In this document: piece after piece, positions 9,809 through 20,142 of the stretch
Layout: each line of letters starts with the position of its first letter
Position numbering within the stretch: the first letter of the stretch is position 1
Origin: Albugo candida
Lineage: Eukaryota; Oomycota; Peronosporomycetes; Albuginales
Assembly: GCA_040437565.1 (NCBI GenBank)
Contig: JBDOQK010000070.1
Coordinates: forward strand, 1-64,000
Length of the DNA: 64,000 nt
Reading direction: 5' to 3'
Position numbers and translations under genes: made by a program
Notes under the pieces: generated by a model
The model's input: only the letters and a program-made list of their open reading frames with translations
Databases searched by the model: none
Told to the model about the DNA's origin: nothing

Positions 9809-12296
9809 ATGGGCTGTAAACAATCTAACGAAATTAACGTCGCTCCAACTCGTACCTGGCGGATTCGAAAGGGGCTACCGGATCGTCCTCATCATAAAAA
9901 GAAACAGCTCGCTGTGAACGGACAAGCAGGACCTCAGAGTTATTCGTCCAGCAATGATAATCTCACTTCGGATCTCATACAACACAAATACGTCGATGAC
10001 ATAGCGGACAGCCTCGAGTTTCAAGAAACAATTGGCTCTGGACATTTCGGGTGCGTAAAGCGTGCAATTAGTCGTTCTTCAGGAAAAGAATGGGCTGTGA
10101 AGGTCGTCCAGCTGCAAAATACCATGGACAAAGAAAGTCTAAAAAATGAACTTGACATTCTTAAGCGCCTACATCATCCTCATATCGTACGCGTAATTGG
10201 ATCGTGCGAAGACTCGGTACAACTGTACATGATCATGCAACTTTGCAGGGGCAAATCTCTCTTTGAGCACTTGTATCAAGAAAAACGTATCTTCACCGAG
10301 GATGAGGTGAAACGAATGATTCGATGCTTACTTCGTGCGATCGCGTTCCTACATTCCAACCTCATCATCCATCGCGACTTGAAATTAGAAAACCTTCTTT
10401 TAGAACAAAGTGAATCGATTGGGACGCTAAAACTTTGCGATTTCGGGTTGAGCACACGTTTTAAAAAGGGCGAGAAACTCGTCCGATCGCTGGGTACCAT
10501 CGACTACATTGCACCTGAGGTTTTGGAAGGAGAGTATACTGAAAAATGTGATTTATGGAGTGTGGGTGTCATATGTTACGAATTACTTACGGGAATCTCT
10601 CCATTTCGATGTCCCACAACGGACGAAACGATGAAAAAGATTTTCGACCCTGTCCTCATCTTTCACGATTCTATCTGGAAAAAGTACTCTTCTGAAGCAA
10701 TCTGTTTCATAAAAGCTCTCGTGAGAGAAGACATACATACACGGCTATCCGCAGAACAAGCACTGGAGCATAAATGGCTCCAAGAAACCCTCNNNNNNNN
10801 NNNNNNNNNNNNNNNNNNNNNNNNNNNNNNNNNNNNNNNNNNNNNNNNNNNNNNNNNNNNNNNNNNNNNNNNNNNNNNNNNNNNNNNNNNNNCACAAATA
10901 CGTCGATGACATAGCGGACAGCCTCGAGTTTCAAGAAACAATTGGCTCTGGACATTTCGGGTGCGTAAAGCGTGCAATTAGTCGTTCTTCAGGAAAAGAA
11001 TGGGCTGTGAAGGTCGTCCAGCTGCAAAATACCATGGACAAAGAAAGTCTAAAAAATGAACTTGACATTCTTAAGCGCCTACATCATCCTCATATCGTAC
11101 GCGTAATTGGATCGTGCGAAGACTCGGTACAACTGTACATGATCATGCAACTTTGCAGGGGCAAATCTCTCTTTGAGCACTTGTATCAAGAAAAACGTAT
11201 CTTCACCGAGGATGAGGTGAAACGAATGATTCGATGCTTACTTCGTGCGATCGCGTTCCTACATTCCAACCTCATCATCCATCGCGACTTGAAATTAGAA
11301 AACCTTCTTTTAGAACAAAGTGAATCGATTGGGACGCTAAAACTTTGCGATTTCGGGTTGAGCACACGTTTTAAAAAGGGCGAGAAACTCGTCCGATCGC
11401 TGGGTACCATCGACTACATTGCACCTGAGGTTTTGGAAGGAGAGTATACTGAAAAATGTGATTTATGGAGTGTGGGTGTCATATGTTACGAATTACTTAC
11501 GGGAATCTCTCCATTTCGATGTCCCACAACGGACGAAACGATGAAAAAGATTTTCGACCCTGTCCTCATCTTTCACGATTCTATCTGGAAAAAGTACTCT
11601 TCTGAAGCAATCTGTTTCATAAAAGCTCTCGTGAGAGAAGACATACATACACGGCTATCCGCAGAACAAGCACTGGAGCATAAATGGCTCCAAGAAACCC
11701 TCGCTCCTGAGAGTGAGGAAGCTATATCACTTGCCGAGCAGAAACGAATTTTGCTTGGGAATATGCTTCATTTCAGTGCGTGTAGGAAGATCAAGCAAAC
11801 GGCTTTATTATCGGTGGCATTGGGAATATCGGAAGCGCATACACAGCAGGAAATTGCTTCAAAAGTTTTTCATTCGATGGACACAAATAAGAACGGAACA
11901 CTCTGTCCTGCTGAATTCTCTGCCTCGTTAATCGACTGCAAAATCACGGAACGAGAAGCTCGTGATCTCTTCCACCGAATCAATCAGAGCAGAACCGGTC
12001 GAATCAATTTTTTAGAGTTTATGGCTGCTGTTATGGACGAGCGAGATATTGGACAAAACACAATGAGAGAAGCATTTGGGTTATTAGATGGAGAGCATTG
12101 TGGTCGATTATCAATGATTGGGCTCCACGATGTCTTTAAGCATTCGCTGCTTCCGCATGAGGCGAAGGAGATGATACAGTCTGTCGATACAAACGGGGAC
12201 GGGTACGTGAATTTCCAGCAGTTTCAGGAGCTTTTCGCGAGAGCGGAAGAGGCTGTCACCGAAAATGAATCAAATTGTTCCGAAAAAGACGCATAG
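9809..12296 (+). CDS. Calcium-dependent protein kinase (CDPK)
   Basis: Serine/threonine kinase fused to calmodulin-like EF-hands. An 810-bp segment (9983-10792) is repeated exactly at 10893-11702 around a gap. Joining 9809-10792 to 11703-12296 restores one intronless frame of 525 aa. The N-terminus MGCKQS offers Gly2 for myristoylation and Cys3 for palmitoylation, suggesting membrane attachment. Kinase: glycine loop GSGHFGCV (76-83), Lys98, catalytic HRDLK (188-192), DFG (211-213), APE (235-237), ending near 328. Of four C-terminal EF-hands, DTNKNGTLCPAE and DTNGDGYVNFQQ keep most calcium ligands, while INQSRTGRINFLE and LDGEHCGRLSM look degenerate. The junction between kinase and EF-hands would hold the autoinhibitory helix. 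Confidence 0.93.
9983..11702. repeat. Gap 10793-10892 with 810-bp duplicated flanks
   Basis: Bases 9983-10792 and 10893-11702 read the same on both sides of 100 N, covering most of the kinase domain. Taken literally, the locus would encode a broken double kinase. Collapsing the copies gives one complete CDPK, so this is most likely an unmerged contig overlap. Confidence 0.9.
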
Positions 12297-12348
12297 AAAA
12301 TACGATACTTTTAACCAATCGCAAGTCACTCGTTCGTTTCTGATACAA

Positions 12349-13350
12349 ATGACAGTGGCACTACCGAACAGTATTGCAAATACGAATCTTTTGCTTGTGT
12401 TCTCGTTGCTGTCTATTGGGGCTCTATTGTTGGTCCTTTTCCACCCAAAATGTACGTTTTTCTTCCGTCGACGACACATAAGTCTGCTGCACCATTCGAC
12501 GGTGCAGAGAGTTTTAATTTGGGCGCTGCTACTTTGCAGCACAGGATGTTTACTGTTGGGCTTTGCATTGGAATTGTACCACTCGTTTGAGTGCCCTAAT
12601 AGTAAGATTTTTCAGGTGGAAACACAGGCACTCGCTCGTTTTCTCTATGAATTCTGTCGCGAGCAGAGTGTACCGTATTGGATCGTATTTGGCACATTAT
12701 TATTCGTGCTTCGTCATTGGACACAAATACCGGCTGGAGATACCGATTCCGATATTGCGATCGATAAATCGCAATTGTTGAAGCAATTTGGCTCGATTTC
12801 GAATCTCACGAGTGGTATTCGTATCGCAGCAATGGAGAAGTTACAGACACGATCTGTATTTGTGCATTACATCGAAAGCCGCGAATTGATACAAATCTTC
12901 TTTACGCCTACTCTTCATGGACCACACGCTGATATGTGGCTGTATCATCAAGAAATCGATCATGTCGATGGAGTGACAACTCGCTGGATGGTCCATACGG
13001 ATCGAACCATTCGAGCGAAAAGGCTGCCGTATGATCAGATATTCCCTCTTCTTGTCGATGAAAGTCTTTTTCTCAACACTCCGGTGAATTTGCCTCGGAA
13101 TGCAACGTATTTGGCACAAGCAGAGTATGGATCGTCGTTTATAGAGCCGTTAGTCACTCGTTTGGAGTGTATGGAGAACGTATGGAATGGGTTTTGCTTC
13201 TACAAGGATCCCACGCGGTTTTTTTCGTATGGTTTGTTGTTTTGTATCCTTACATTTGGCATCAGTTTCTATCTCATAAAGCACGTCAACGTTCATCGTT
13301 CTATTTCGCGTATGGAGCGTACACGAATTAAGGACGTTTATAGAATCTAG
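12349..13350 (+). CDS. LicD/fukutin-like nucleotidyl/phosphotransferase domain membrane protein
   Basis: 333 aa. The central WIVFGTLLFVLRHWTQIPAGDTDSDIAI pattern (about 111-138, quoted with the GDTDSD acidic cluster at 130-135) matches the LicD/fukutin fold, whose members transfer phosphocholine or ribitol phosphate to glycans. Predicted helices at about 13-32, 54-76 and 293-314 suggest a Golgi or ER membrane protein. The first ATG of the frame, at 12265, lies inside the preceding kinase coding sequence; the ATG at 12349 is the first free of it. The gene lies 52 bp behind the kinase stop and ends 9 bp from the convergent deformylase gene. The substrate is unknown. Confidence 0.75.
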   Translation: MTVALPNSIANTNLLLVFSLLSIGALLLVLFHPKCTFFFRRRHISLLHHSTVQRVLIWALLLCSTGCLLLGFALELYHSFECPNSKIFQVETQALARFLYEFCREQSVPYWIVFGTLLFVLRHWTQIPAGDTDSDIAIDKSQLLKQFGSISNLTSGIRIAAMEKLQTRSVFVHYIESRELIQIFFTPTLHGPHADMWLYHQEIDHVDGVTTRWMVHTDRTIRAKRLPYDQIFPLLVDESLFLNTPVNLPRNATYLAQAEYGSSFIEPLVTRLECMENVWNGFCFYKDPTRFFSYGLLFCILTFGISFYLIKHVNVHRSISRMERTRIKDVYRI

Positions 13351-13359
13351 ATTAGTGTT

Positions 13360-13904
13360 CTACATTGTATTGTCCAGTAGCGCTTCCAATTCGGTCCACT
13401 CCATTGCTTCTAGTTCTTTGTTGTGCATAAAACTACCACGTTCTACTTTATCCAGAAACAAAACGCCGTCCAAGTGGTCCATTTCATGTTGAAAAACTCG
13501 AGCTGGAAATCCTCGCAGCGTACACGTTTCCGTCTTTCCTATATTCGTTGAATACTGCACATGTATCTCGCGAGATCGTGCAACAATCCCTGAATAATGT
13601 GGTACACTCAAACATCCTTCAAAATCTTTTTCCGTTTCCTTTGAGAAATATGTGATTTTGGGATTGATAATTTCGTTGAAAGCCGACGCATTGGACTCGT
13701 CCATACTCATCAGAAAAATGCGCATACTCTGACCGAGTTGTGGCGCAGCAATACCGACACCGTCGTGCTGGATCTGTACATTGATTTTTAATCGATTGCG
13801 ACCACATGCAAAGCGACTTACAACTTGCTTGCGCATAGCTTCCACCAATTGCTTTATTGCTGGACATTTCCAATCAACAACAGGCTCACAAATTCGACGT
13901 AAAG
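13360..13904 (-). CDS. Peptide deformylase (3' exon; 5' exon unresolved)
   Basis: Removes the formyl group from the N-terminal Met of organelle-made proteins. All three family motifs are present: GVGIAAPQLG (motif 1), EGCLSVP (motif 2, Cys metal ligand) and QHEMDHLDG (motif 3, HExxH with both His ligands and the catalytic Glu). About 180 residues from LRRICEPV to the stop are secure. A likely 55-nt intron occupies 13905-13959, with its acceptor before CTTTACG and a GTAGAT donor. The upstream exon from 13960 would continue the frame with HFPLRR, but I could not find its start. The targeting peptide, probably mitochondrial in a plastid-less organism, is therefore missing. Confidence 0.88.
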
Positions 13905-14130
13905 CTGAATATATGAAATACACAAATCAAAGGGAAAAAAGCACACAAACGCTATCTACGAAAGTGAATGTAGCGCACCGGAATTTCCAAGAAATACCAA
14001 CTCGAGCGGTGTTTTAGCGAAACTCATTCGAGCGTAATGTGTAAAAACTTCCGCCAATCCGGTTGCTTCATTTGCACAATCAAGCGAATGGATTGGATAA
14101 GAGTCCGTATTATATCCAATCATAAACGTC

Positions 14131-15687
14131 CTAGACACAAGCCAATTTCGTATCGCAGCTGCTAAGACATGTGGCAAACGCTTGGAACGGGGAAAGCGGC
14201 CATTGGAAATCCATAGTGAACATATCATCAGCCACGCGACCAAACTGGAGTATATTGCCCATAGAGGGGTCCTCGGAATTGATCAATTGAAAGTTTTTGA
14301 CACTCGCCATAGACACCCGACCGCCAAAATCGAGGCAATACGCTCCAAGATCTTCTCGAAATACGGGCTCTCTATTGGAGAATCGCATCAAATCACGGTA
14401 GTCTCCGCTCTGCAATCGATGCACCAGACGATCTTGACGACTCATTGGTCTCACAATTTTGGAGCTGCTATTCTCGTCAACTGATGGAATCACAACTCGC
14501 ATTTTGCGTGGTCCAATGCTGGTGCGATTTGGCTCGTACGTGATACATCCAAGCTCTTCTCGTATTTGAAATACATTCTGTGCAGCTTCTTCGGTAACAG
14601 CATCTTGAATCTTGGCAATTTTTTGCGGATCACGTCCGTTATCGTACATTGTGAAACAAGTTCCCAAAAAATTGGAGCCCATTCGTCCAATACGCTTGAT
14701 ACAATTTTTATCCGTGAAAATCGTGTAATTGGCTGTCATGTTGGACCGTAGCTGTCTTCTTGCGGCTAACAGAAAACGATCTTCGTCTTGTGTCCCGGCT
14801 TGAGCTTGGAGGTACAATTCATACCCATACTGCTTAAACAGACCACGATACACTTGCTTGACATAACATCGAATGATACCAGCATCTAAAGGGATCGGAT
14901 GTAACGCAGTTCGATCGATGTCTTGAAGTTCTAATTTCTGAAGCGGTTGTAAGACCAATGGATCACAAATACCTCGACACAATGGACAGCTTCCCGATTG
15001 ACCAAGCCAAGCCATAATACACCGATAATGAACCAATGCACCAGTACATTGACCAAGACAAGGTAATGGGTACGCTTTTCTTCGCGCAGAGAAATCGTCC
15101 ATACAAATCAAACAGCCTTCTATCTCAGCATTCGAGAACGCTCTATCTTCACTGATCGAGCCTTCCAATTTACTTTTACTCCCTTGTCGTCCTGTCGATC
15201 CCACGGAGAGCGTATCTGCTTTATCTTCATCCTCATCACACTCTTTTTTTTCCTCAAATGTCATTTTAATCTCATGAATCAAAGTTGGAGAAAACGTCTC
15301 GTCCCCGTTCGTCATCGCGCGACGCCGCGGCGAAAAAGTCGCTAAATCGGGTCGGGAGTCCTCAAAGGCTCTTGGCGAGTGATGCACGACGGCACTTTGC
15401 ATAGTACGAGGACTTGAGACCGCGACATGAGTGTCCATATTTTCTGGTCGTAAATTTCCATTCCGCTGGAAAGAAAACGCTCTTCCAAAACGCGAATTTG
15501 TACGTTTTCGGTTAAGATTTCTGATATGAGGCGATATGGCGGACGTTAAGACTTCTTCATACTGTCGGAGGAGATTCACGCCACTCGTTTCGGTGTCAGA
15601 AGCAGTAATGGTCGCATTGGATAGAGGGAGATGAGAAGTATCGACTGAGACTTGTGGTGCTCCCTCAATTGTATCGGTGTCTCTCAT
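14131..15687 (-). CDS. RING-CH finger fused to a Tubby C-terminal domain
   Basis: 518 aa from the first ATG at 15687; the frame stays open to 15771 but lacks an ATG there. Residues about 192-237 form a C4HC3 RING-variant finger: C192-x2-C195, C210-x3-C214, H220-x2-C223, C234-x2-C237, as in MARCH-type E3 ligases. The second half is a Tubby domain, which binds phosphoinositides. Its end is classic: GAYCLDFGGRVSMASVKNFQL, then ILQFGRV, and finally PLSPFQAFATCLSS and DTKLACV at the very terminus. About 190 N-terminal residues are low-complexity, Ser-rich and acidic. Plant Tubby-like proteins use an F-box for ubiquitin ligase recruitment; here a RING replaces it. A phosphoinositide-regulated E3 is the natural inference. 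Confidence 0.87.
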   Translation of the reverse strand: MRDTDTIEGAPQVSVDTSHLPLSNATITASDTETSGVNLLRQYEEVLTSAISPHIRNLNRKRTNSRFGRAFSFQRNGNLRPENMDTHVAVSSPRTMQSAVVHHSPRAFEDSRPDLATFSPRRRAMTNGDETFSPTLIHEIKMTFEEKKECDEDEDKADTLSVGSTGRQGSKSKLEGSISEDRAFSNAEIEGCLICMDDFSARRKAYPLPCLGQCTGALVHYRCIMAWLGQSGSCPLCRGICDPLVLQPLQKLELQDIDRTALHPIPLDAGIIRCYVKQVYRGLFKQYGYELYLQAQAGTQDEDRFLLAARRQLRSNMTANYTIFTDKNCIKRIGRMGSNFLGTCFTMYDNGRDPQKIAKIQDAVTEEAAQNVFQIREELGCITYEPNRTSIGPRKMRVVIPSVDENSSSKIVRPMSRQDRLVHRLQSGDYRDLMRFSNREPVFREDLGAYCLDFGGRVSMASVKNFQLINSEDPSMGNILQFGRVADDMFTMDFQWPLSPFQAFATCLSSCDTKLACV

Positions 15688-15857
15688 TTCGTTAATGCAC
15701 AGAGTCGCGCTTTTCCGCTTTCGACTGCGTTTTTTCTCTTTTCTTATTTTAGAAGTCTTATTTTTACCCAATTGTACTTGGAATCAGATCTGTGAATCTT
15801 ATCTGTCTTTTTGATTCGTGGATATTTATAAACCGACATCGGATTGGATAATCAATA
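15688..15857. promoter_or_regulatory. Short divergent promoter region between RING-Tubby and HOP2
   Basis: Only 170 bp separates the two start codons. Both promoters must lie here or overlap the 5' coding ends. No TATA box or other core element was recognised. Confidence 0.55.
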
Positions 15858-16905
15858 ATGATGTCGAAGACGAACGAAATGGAAGAATTCTCACTCGAAG
15901 AAACGGATGAGGACGTCGATGCAGTAAACGATCTGGACGAGAGTAGTACTAGCGATTCTGATTCTGATTTTGAGCAATCGGAAGCGCCTACTAGCGCCAA
16001 AAAAAGGCAAAAATTGAGCGAGAAATCATCGGCGAAACGAGTGATAAACGTGAAGCCGAAATCGACTAAATCTCCGGTGAAACCAGCGGCAAAGAGCGGG
16101 AGTGAGGATATTCGCGATCCAGAAGCGCATGTGTTGGAGTATATGCGTCGAGTTATGTCGATTTCGCTCGTTTTCACACCAATTTTCTGATTGTAATGTC
16201 ATTTGATCGCAGACCAATCGACCGTATAGCGTACTGAATGTATACGAAAATCTGCATCGAAATATACCGAAAACGATGCTGACGAGACATTTGGATTCAC
16301 TCGTCACAAAGTGTGTATGTTGCAACGCAACGGAATCAATCGCTCATCATTTTGTGTAGTGAACAACTCGTCGGTAAAGTATACGGAAAGACAAAGATAT
16401 ATTATGTCAATCAAATGGGAATCCAACTTCCTTCCGAGGAACAGCGGCGTGAGACAGAAGACGATATCAAAAAGATCGAAGGCGATTGTGCGGCGATGGA
16501 GAAGAAATCTCGCGATGCTGAGGCATTATTAGCGAGCATTCATTCTGAAATCTCGGATGAGAATCTGAATGTAAAGATTGAAAGCCTGGAGAAAGAGATC
16601 GAAACGATACAGCAGGTTGTGGACCAATTTGATGGAAAAGAACGGGTGATCATCCCCCCCGAGCAGAAGCAACGTCTGAAGCAAAACTTTACCAAATTTC
16701 GGGTACTTTCGATGCACTGCGAAAGCATGTACCGTAATTCATTTGTTAGGCGGCGTGGATCTCTCGCAAACGTTTGGCGATGGATGCGGTAGAGCAGATT
16801 GCAGAGGGAATGGAGAAAAAGCCGAAAGACGTGTTGAAGCTGTGTGACATCGAAACGGATGCAGAATACGGAATCAGTTCCATTCCATCGGCATTGGTGG
16901 TCTGA
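15858..16905 (+). CDS. HOP2: Homologous-pairing protein 2 (meiotic recombination)
   Basis: HOP2 works with MND1 to help DMC1/RAD51 pair homologous chromosomes in meiosis. Exons are 15858-16151, 16213-16310, 16360-16702 and 16750-16905; introns are 61, 49 and 47 nt; total 296 aa. After the first intron the winged-helix region reads NRPYSVLNVYENLH and RHLDSLV, then VYGKTKIYYVNQ, a HOP2 signature. A coiled coil follows (about 150-235) and the C-terminus has AAWISRKR and CDIETDAEYG, matching the family's IETD ending. The first 85 or so residues are an acidic Ser/Asp-rich extension followed by a Lys-rich stretch (KKRQK, a possible nuclear signal), which standard HOP2 proteins of about 220 aa lack. 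The gene ends 30 bp from a convergent gene. Confidence 0.9.
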
Positions 16906-16935
16906 TTCTTGAAAGGTTTTGAAAGTCAATGTCAG

Positions 16936-17223
16936 CTATTGGTATTTTACACGACGCTCTTCGAGTTGACGCGCTCTCCGTTCCTACGAATTGAGTAAGC
17001 GATTGATTGGACGATTGTGTGATCTCACGAACCTTTGCGCATTTCTTATATCGTATGAAGAACTCTTGACACTGATTCCGATCCTCCAAATTCTCTACAA
17101 AAACGAGAGTACTATCGCTTTGTGTGCATTTCTCTGCGTACCTAATAGACATTTCAATGAGTCTTTTTGTAATTCCGCACATTCCTGTAGCACTCTATCA
17201 TTCTGTCGCTCTACCAAATACAT
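16936..17223 (-). CDS. Twin CX9C mitochondrial protein, COX23/CHCHD7-like
   Basis: A 63-aa protein spread over three tiny exons: 17142-17223, 17033-17094 and 16936-16983 (minus strand), with introns of 47 and 49 nt. The reading gives C15-x9-C25-x10-C36-x9-C46 (CAELQKDSLKC, then CQEFFIRYKKC). This is the twin-CX9C pattern of proteins oxidised by Mia40 in the intermembrane space. The spacing and the FxxYKxC end match COX23/CHCHD7, linked to copper delivery and cytochrome c oxidase assembly. A basic tail (ERRARQLEERRVKYQ) follows. All splice sites are GT-AG and the frame holds across both introns. The exact family member is inferred. Confidence 0.8.
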
Positions 17224-17465
17224 CAACGCGGCACACGAACCGCATTTTCAAATTTCGACGCCACCATACGATCTATCCTACTTTAATCTCCCCCATTAAA
17301 CAAGGTCACATCCTACTCCTACGTGTAAAACACCATTTCCCACTGACTTTTTTGCTGACTCCAAAATGGCGCCTTTGCGCTTCCAAACTAAAAACAGGCG
17401 ACAGGGACCAAAATAACTCGAATTGGGGCACAGGTTCCAACGCCCAACTACATACCAACCTCCTC

Positions 17466-18785
17466 ATGGTACACCAGCGAGTACGTTGCGTGAAAACACC
17501 GCAAACGGCTAAAAAAGCTCCTACCATTTCGACCCGAGCAGCTGAAATTCTCAAGGAATTGGAGGTACTACAATGGCATAAAATCGAGAATGAAGCAGCA
17601 CTGAAAGCAGCCTTAATCAAGAGCAATCAATCAAAGCAGCAGGAGCTCACAGAATCGATTCTATCGACGGAACGAAAAGCCCGCGAAAGAAAGCTCCGAA
17701 TGGAAGCGATCATTGAGGAAGAGAGAATGAAGCCATTACACCTGAAACCGAGCGATTTGGAACAGATAGAGAAGAAGGAGCGTACAGACACACTTCAACT
17801 TGAATCCGACATTGAAAGACACGTCGTACAGCTGCGGAGACTCCGTCAAAAGTTCGAAGAAAGACAAAGCCTCCACGCTCGTACTCGACGATACCAGCAG
17901 CAATATAAAAAGCTCAGCGGTCGTGCGGACACGAAAATCGATCGAATGCCATCGTCCGAGCGTGCACCTACCACTGAAATCGATCCAAAGATCGGTATCA
18001 TCGGAAAAAGCGCTGAAAACGCTCTGAAAAGCCTCGACACTTTGATCGATTTGGAGACGCGAATCGCACGCCTGGAAACTGGGAATCCATCATTTCCGAC
18101 AAAGAATCCATTCGTCAGCAGTCAACGAACACACTCATCCACTCCTAAACGCAAACAAAACAGAAAGGAACCCGTACGTCGATCGAAATCCCACACAAAA
18201 ACACGAACATCGTACTCCATTCCATTGACATTTCTAACAGCAATTCCCGACCAAAAACTGCGTCAAATCCGTCGAATGAACGACAGACAGCGTCGTGAAT
18301 ACCTCAAACGCGACAAAATCGTTGTAACGCAGCAACATGCTCGAAAACAAGACGTTGTCATCGCGCAATGGCTCGAGCAAAAGAGGAAAGCGGCAGTCAT
18401 ACGAAAGCGTATATCGACAGCAACGCGTTCGCAACACCGTACGCCTCGTACCCAACCTCCAAAAGTAATGGCTCCTCTCGTGGGCGCAGCTTCCGGTCGA
18501 CGCGTAACAAACGTTTACATGCAGCGATTCGAACGTATGAAACGTGAAATCCAACAGCGAAAAGAAGCTGTACGTCCGCCGCCAATTCCTCCGTCTCCGT
18601 CCATTTCTCACGCTTCGTTTCGTCCATTCACGCGACCACACACACGTCCAAAACCTATCGATAGAAAGCCTTCCATTCGCACGACAACGTTCCATGCAAC
18701 ACCACTCGTTCCATCGCATCGATACAAACAAACAAAGCCTCGTTTACCTCCATTAGACCTTGGGATTTCCGCGGCAGCGCGGTGA
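17466..18785 (+). CDS. Basic coiled-coil protein, function unknown
   Basis: 439 aa from the ATG at 17466. The frame opens further upstream, but that part lies antisense to the twin-CX9C gene and looks non-coding. Residues about 20-150 are charged and helical (runs such as KELEVLQWHKIE and LRRLRQKFEERQ), predicting a coiled coil. The second half is very basic, with many RK/KR pairs, then a Pro-rich tail (RPPPIPPSPS) and a terminal PRLPPLDLG. There are no membrane segments and no catalytic motifs. A cytoskeletal or basal-body role would fit but is not shown; no family was recognised. Confidence 0.6.
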   Translation: MVHQRVRCVKTPQTAKKAPTISTRAAEILKELEVLQWHKIENEAALKAALIKSNQSKQQELTESILSTERKARERKLRMEAIIEEERMKPLHLKPSDLEQIEKKERTDTLQLESDIERHVVQLRRLRQKFEERQSLHARTRRYQQQYKKLSGRADTKIDRMPSSERAPTTEIDPKIGIIGKSAENALKSLDTLIDLETRIARLETGNPSFPTKNPFVSSQRTHSSTPKRKQNRKEPVRRSKSHTKTRTSYSIPLTFLTAIPDQKLRQIRRMNDRQRREYLKRDKIVVTQQHARKQDVVIAQWLEQKRKAAVIRKRISTATRSQHRTPRTQPPKVMAPLVGAASGRRVTNVYMQRFERMKREIQQRKEAVRPPPIPPSPSISHASFRPFTRPHTRPKPIDRKPSIRTTTFHATPLVPSHRYKQTKPRLPPLDLGISAAAR

Positions 18786-18988
18786 TGCGTCTGTGGGAAG
18801 AAGAGATGTGCTGGCTGTAAAGGCGCTTGCGTGAGGCTTTTGGTGCGCGATGACTGCGATTTAGAGTCATCTGATGCACGGAACCGTAGGAAAAGCCTCT
18901 GAAACTGATTTAAATGCTGTCATCTCTCTCCCAATTGGCGTGCAGTACGCTTTGCATTGTGTCTGCGCGTAATTTGTATCGAAACGTA

Positions 18989-19674
18989 TTGGACGCTCAG
19001 TGTGGCATTTCGACGCAATGAGAGCATTACAAAGCGATTCCGAGCGCGAAAATGATCGAAACACAGCAAAACAGCAATTGAAATTAATTCGACTTCGGAA
19101 AGACATTCAAAAGCTTTTGGCCACACGACAACGTCTCGAGCCGAATCGTTTGTCGACCGACTTTCACGATACTGTCGCTGGCATCGCGCGTGCGTATTAC
19201 GAGGTGTTCCGTAGCGGATACATCGCCGAGAACGCATCGATATCGGCGCATGGCGACGTTCCTTCGTTCCTGTACGCTGTCNNNNNNNNNNNNNNNNNNN
19301 NNNNNNNNNNNNNNNNNNNNNNNNNNNNNNNNNNNNNNNNNNNNNNNNNNNNNNNNNNNNNNNNNNNNNNNNNNNNNNNNNTTGGACGCTCAGTGTGGCA
19401 TTTCGACGCAATGAGAGCATTACAAAGCGATTCCGAGCGCGAAAATGATCGAAACACAGCAAAACAGCAATTGAAATTAATTCGACTTCGGAAAGACATT
19501 CAAAAGCTTTTGGCCACACGACAACGTCTCGAGCCGAATCGTTTGTCGACCGACTTTCACGATACTGTCGCTGGCATCGCGCGTGCGTATTACGAGGTGT
19601 TCCGTAGCGGATACATCGCCGAGAACGCATCGATATCGGCGCATGGCGACGTTCCTTCGTTCCTGTACGCTGTC
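18989..19674. repeat. Gap 19282-19381 with 293-bp duplicated flanks
   Basis: Bases 18989-19281 and 19382-19674 match on both sides of 100 N. Collapsing them restores one continuous frame in the bZIP-like gene. Confidence 0.88.
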
Positions 19675-20142
19675 ATCGACACAAAGATGCGTGCAGGTTC
19701 CCATCAGGGAATTCATCTGATGTTTATGCAATGGCAGCGATATACGGAAATGCTGGCGTTCTCACACTTTACGCTGTGCTCACTGAGCATTGTGCCTACG
19801 GATGGAAACGTTGTGGTCAAGACACGAGGCTCCTTCCGCTTTGTGGTGACGCGAGATACAATGAGTGGCATCTTTCCGCATGTGTTGGGGAACGAAATGC
19901 TTCTTCAGCGCATTTTGGGCTTACGATTGGAATGCGATTGTCAAATCGATTTGTACTTTGACGCGTGCGGACGTGTGGTGCGTTACAGCGAATTCGCAGA
20001 CTTTATGGGCGCATTTGCGATCGCACTGACAAATGTCGCGGATTTGTCGTTTCTGATGGACGGCGCATTGATACACGAGGAAAGTATGCTGGGAAACGAA
20101 GCGGATTTCGCGATGGATACACGCGATATCGATGTGCCCTGA
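19018..20142 (+). CDS. Oomycete bZIP-family-like regulator (paralogue 1)
   Basis: Joining 19018-19281 to 19675-20142 gives 243 aa. The N-terminus is a short Arg/Lys-rich helix with spaced leucines (LKLIRLRKDIQKLL), resembling a leucine zipper, but no full basic region (N-x7-R) is evident. The rest matches the conserved C-terminal region that accompanies bZIPs in oomycetes: AYYEVFRSGY, a central FMQWQRYTEML, then VVVKTRGSFRFVVTRDT, IFPHVLGNE and FDACGRVVRYSE. A paralogue with the same blocks lies 2 kb away on the other strand. DNA binding may need an upstream exon not found here, or the protein may act by dimerising. Confidence 0.68.
   Translation: MRALQSDSERENDRNTAKQQLKLIRLRKDIQKLLATRQRLEPNRLSTDFHDTVAGIARAYYEVFRSGYIAENASISAHGDVPSFLYAVXXXXXXXXXXXXXXXXXXXXXXXXXXXXXXXXXXGRSVWHFDAMRALQSDSERENDRNTAKQQLKLIRLRKDIQKLLATRQRLEPNRLSTDFHDTVAGIARAYYEVFRSGYIAENASISAHGDVPSFLYAVIDTKMRAGSHQGIHLMFMQWQRYTEMLAFSHFTLCSLSIVPTDGNVVVKTRGSFRFVVTRDTMSGIFPHVLGNEMLLQRILGLRLECDCQIDLYFDACGRVVRYSEFADFMGAFAIALTNVADLSFLMDGALIHEESMLGNEADFAMDTRDIDVP

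Noticed and set aside
10893-12296. A second, separate kinase gene beginning after the gap
   Set aside because: The 810 bases match the preceding copy and the collapsed frame gives one complete CDPK.
17124-17465. N-terminal extension of the basic coiled-coil protein
   Set aside because: This stretch is antisense to the twin-CX9C exons and lacks the composition of the downstream protein; the ATG at 17466 is preferred.
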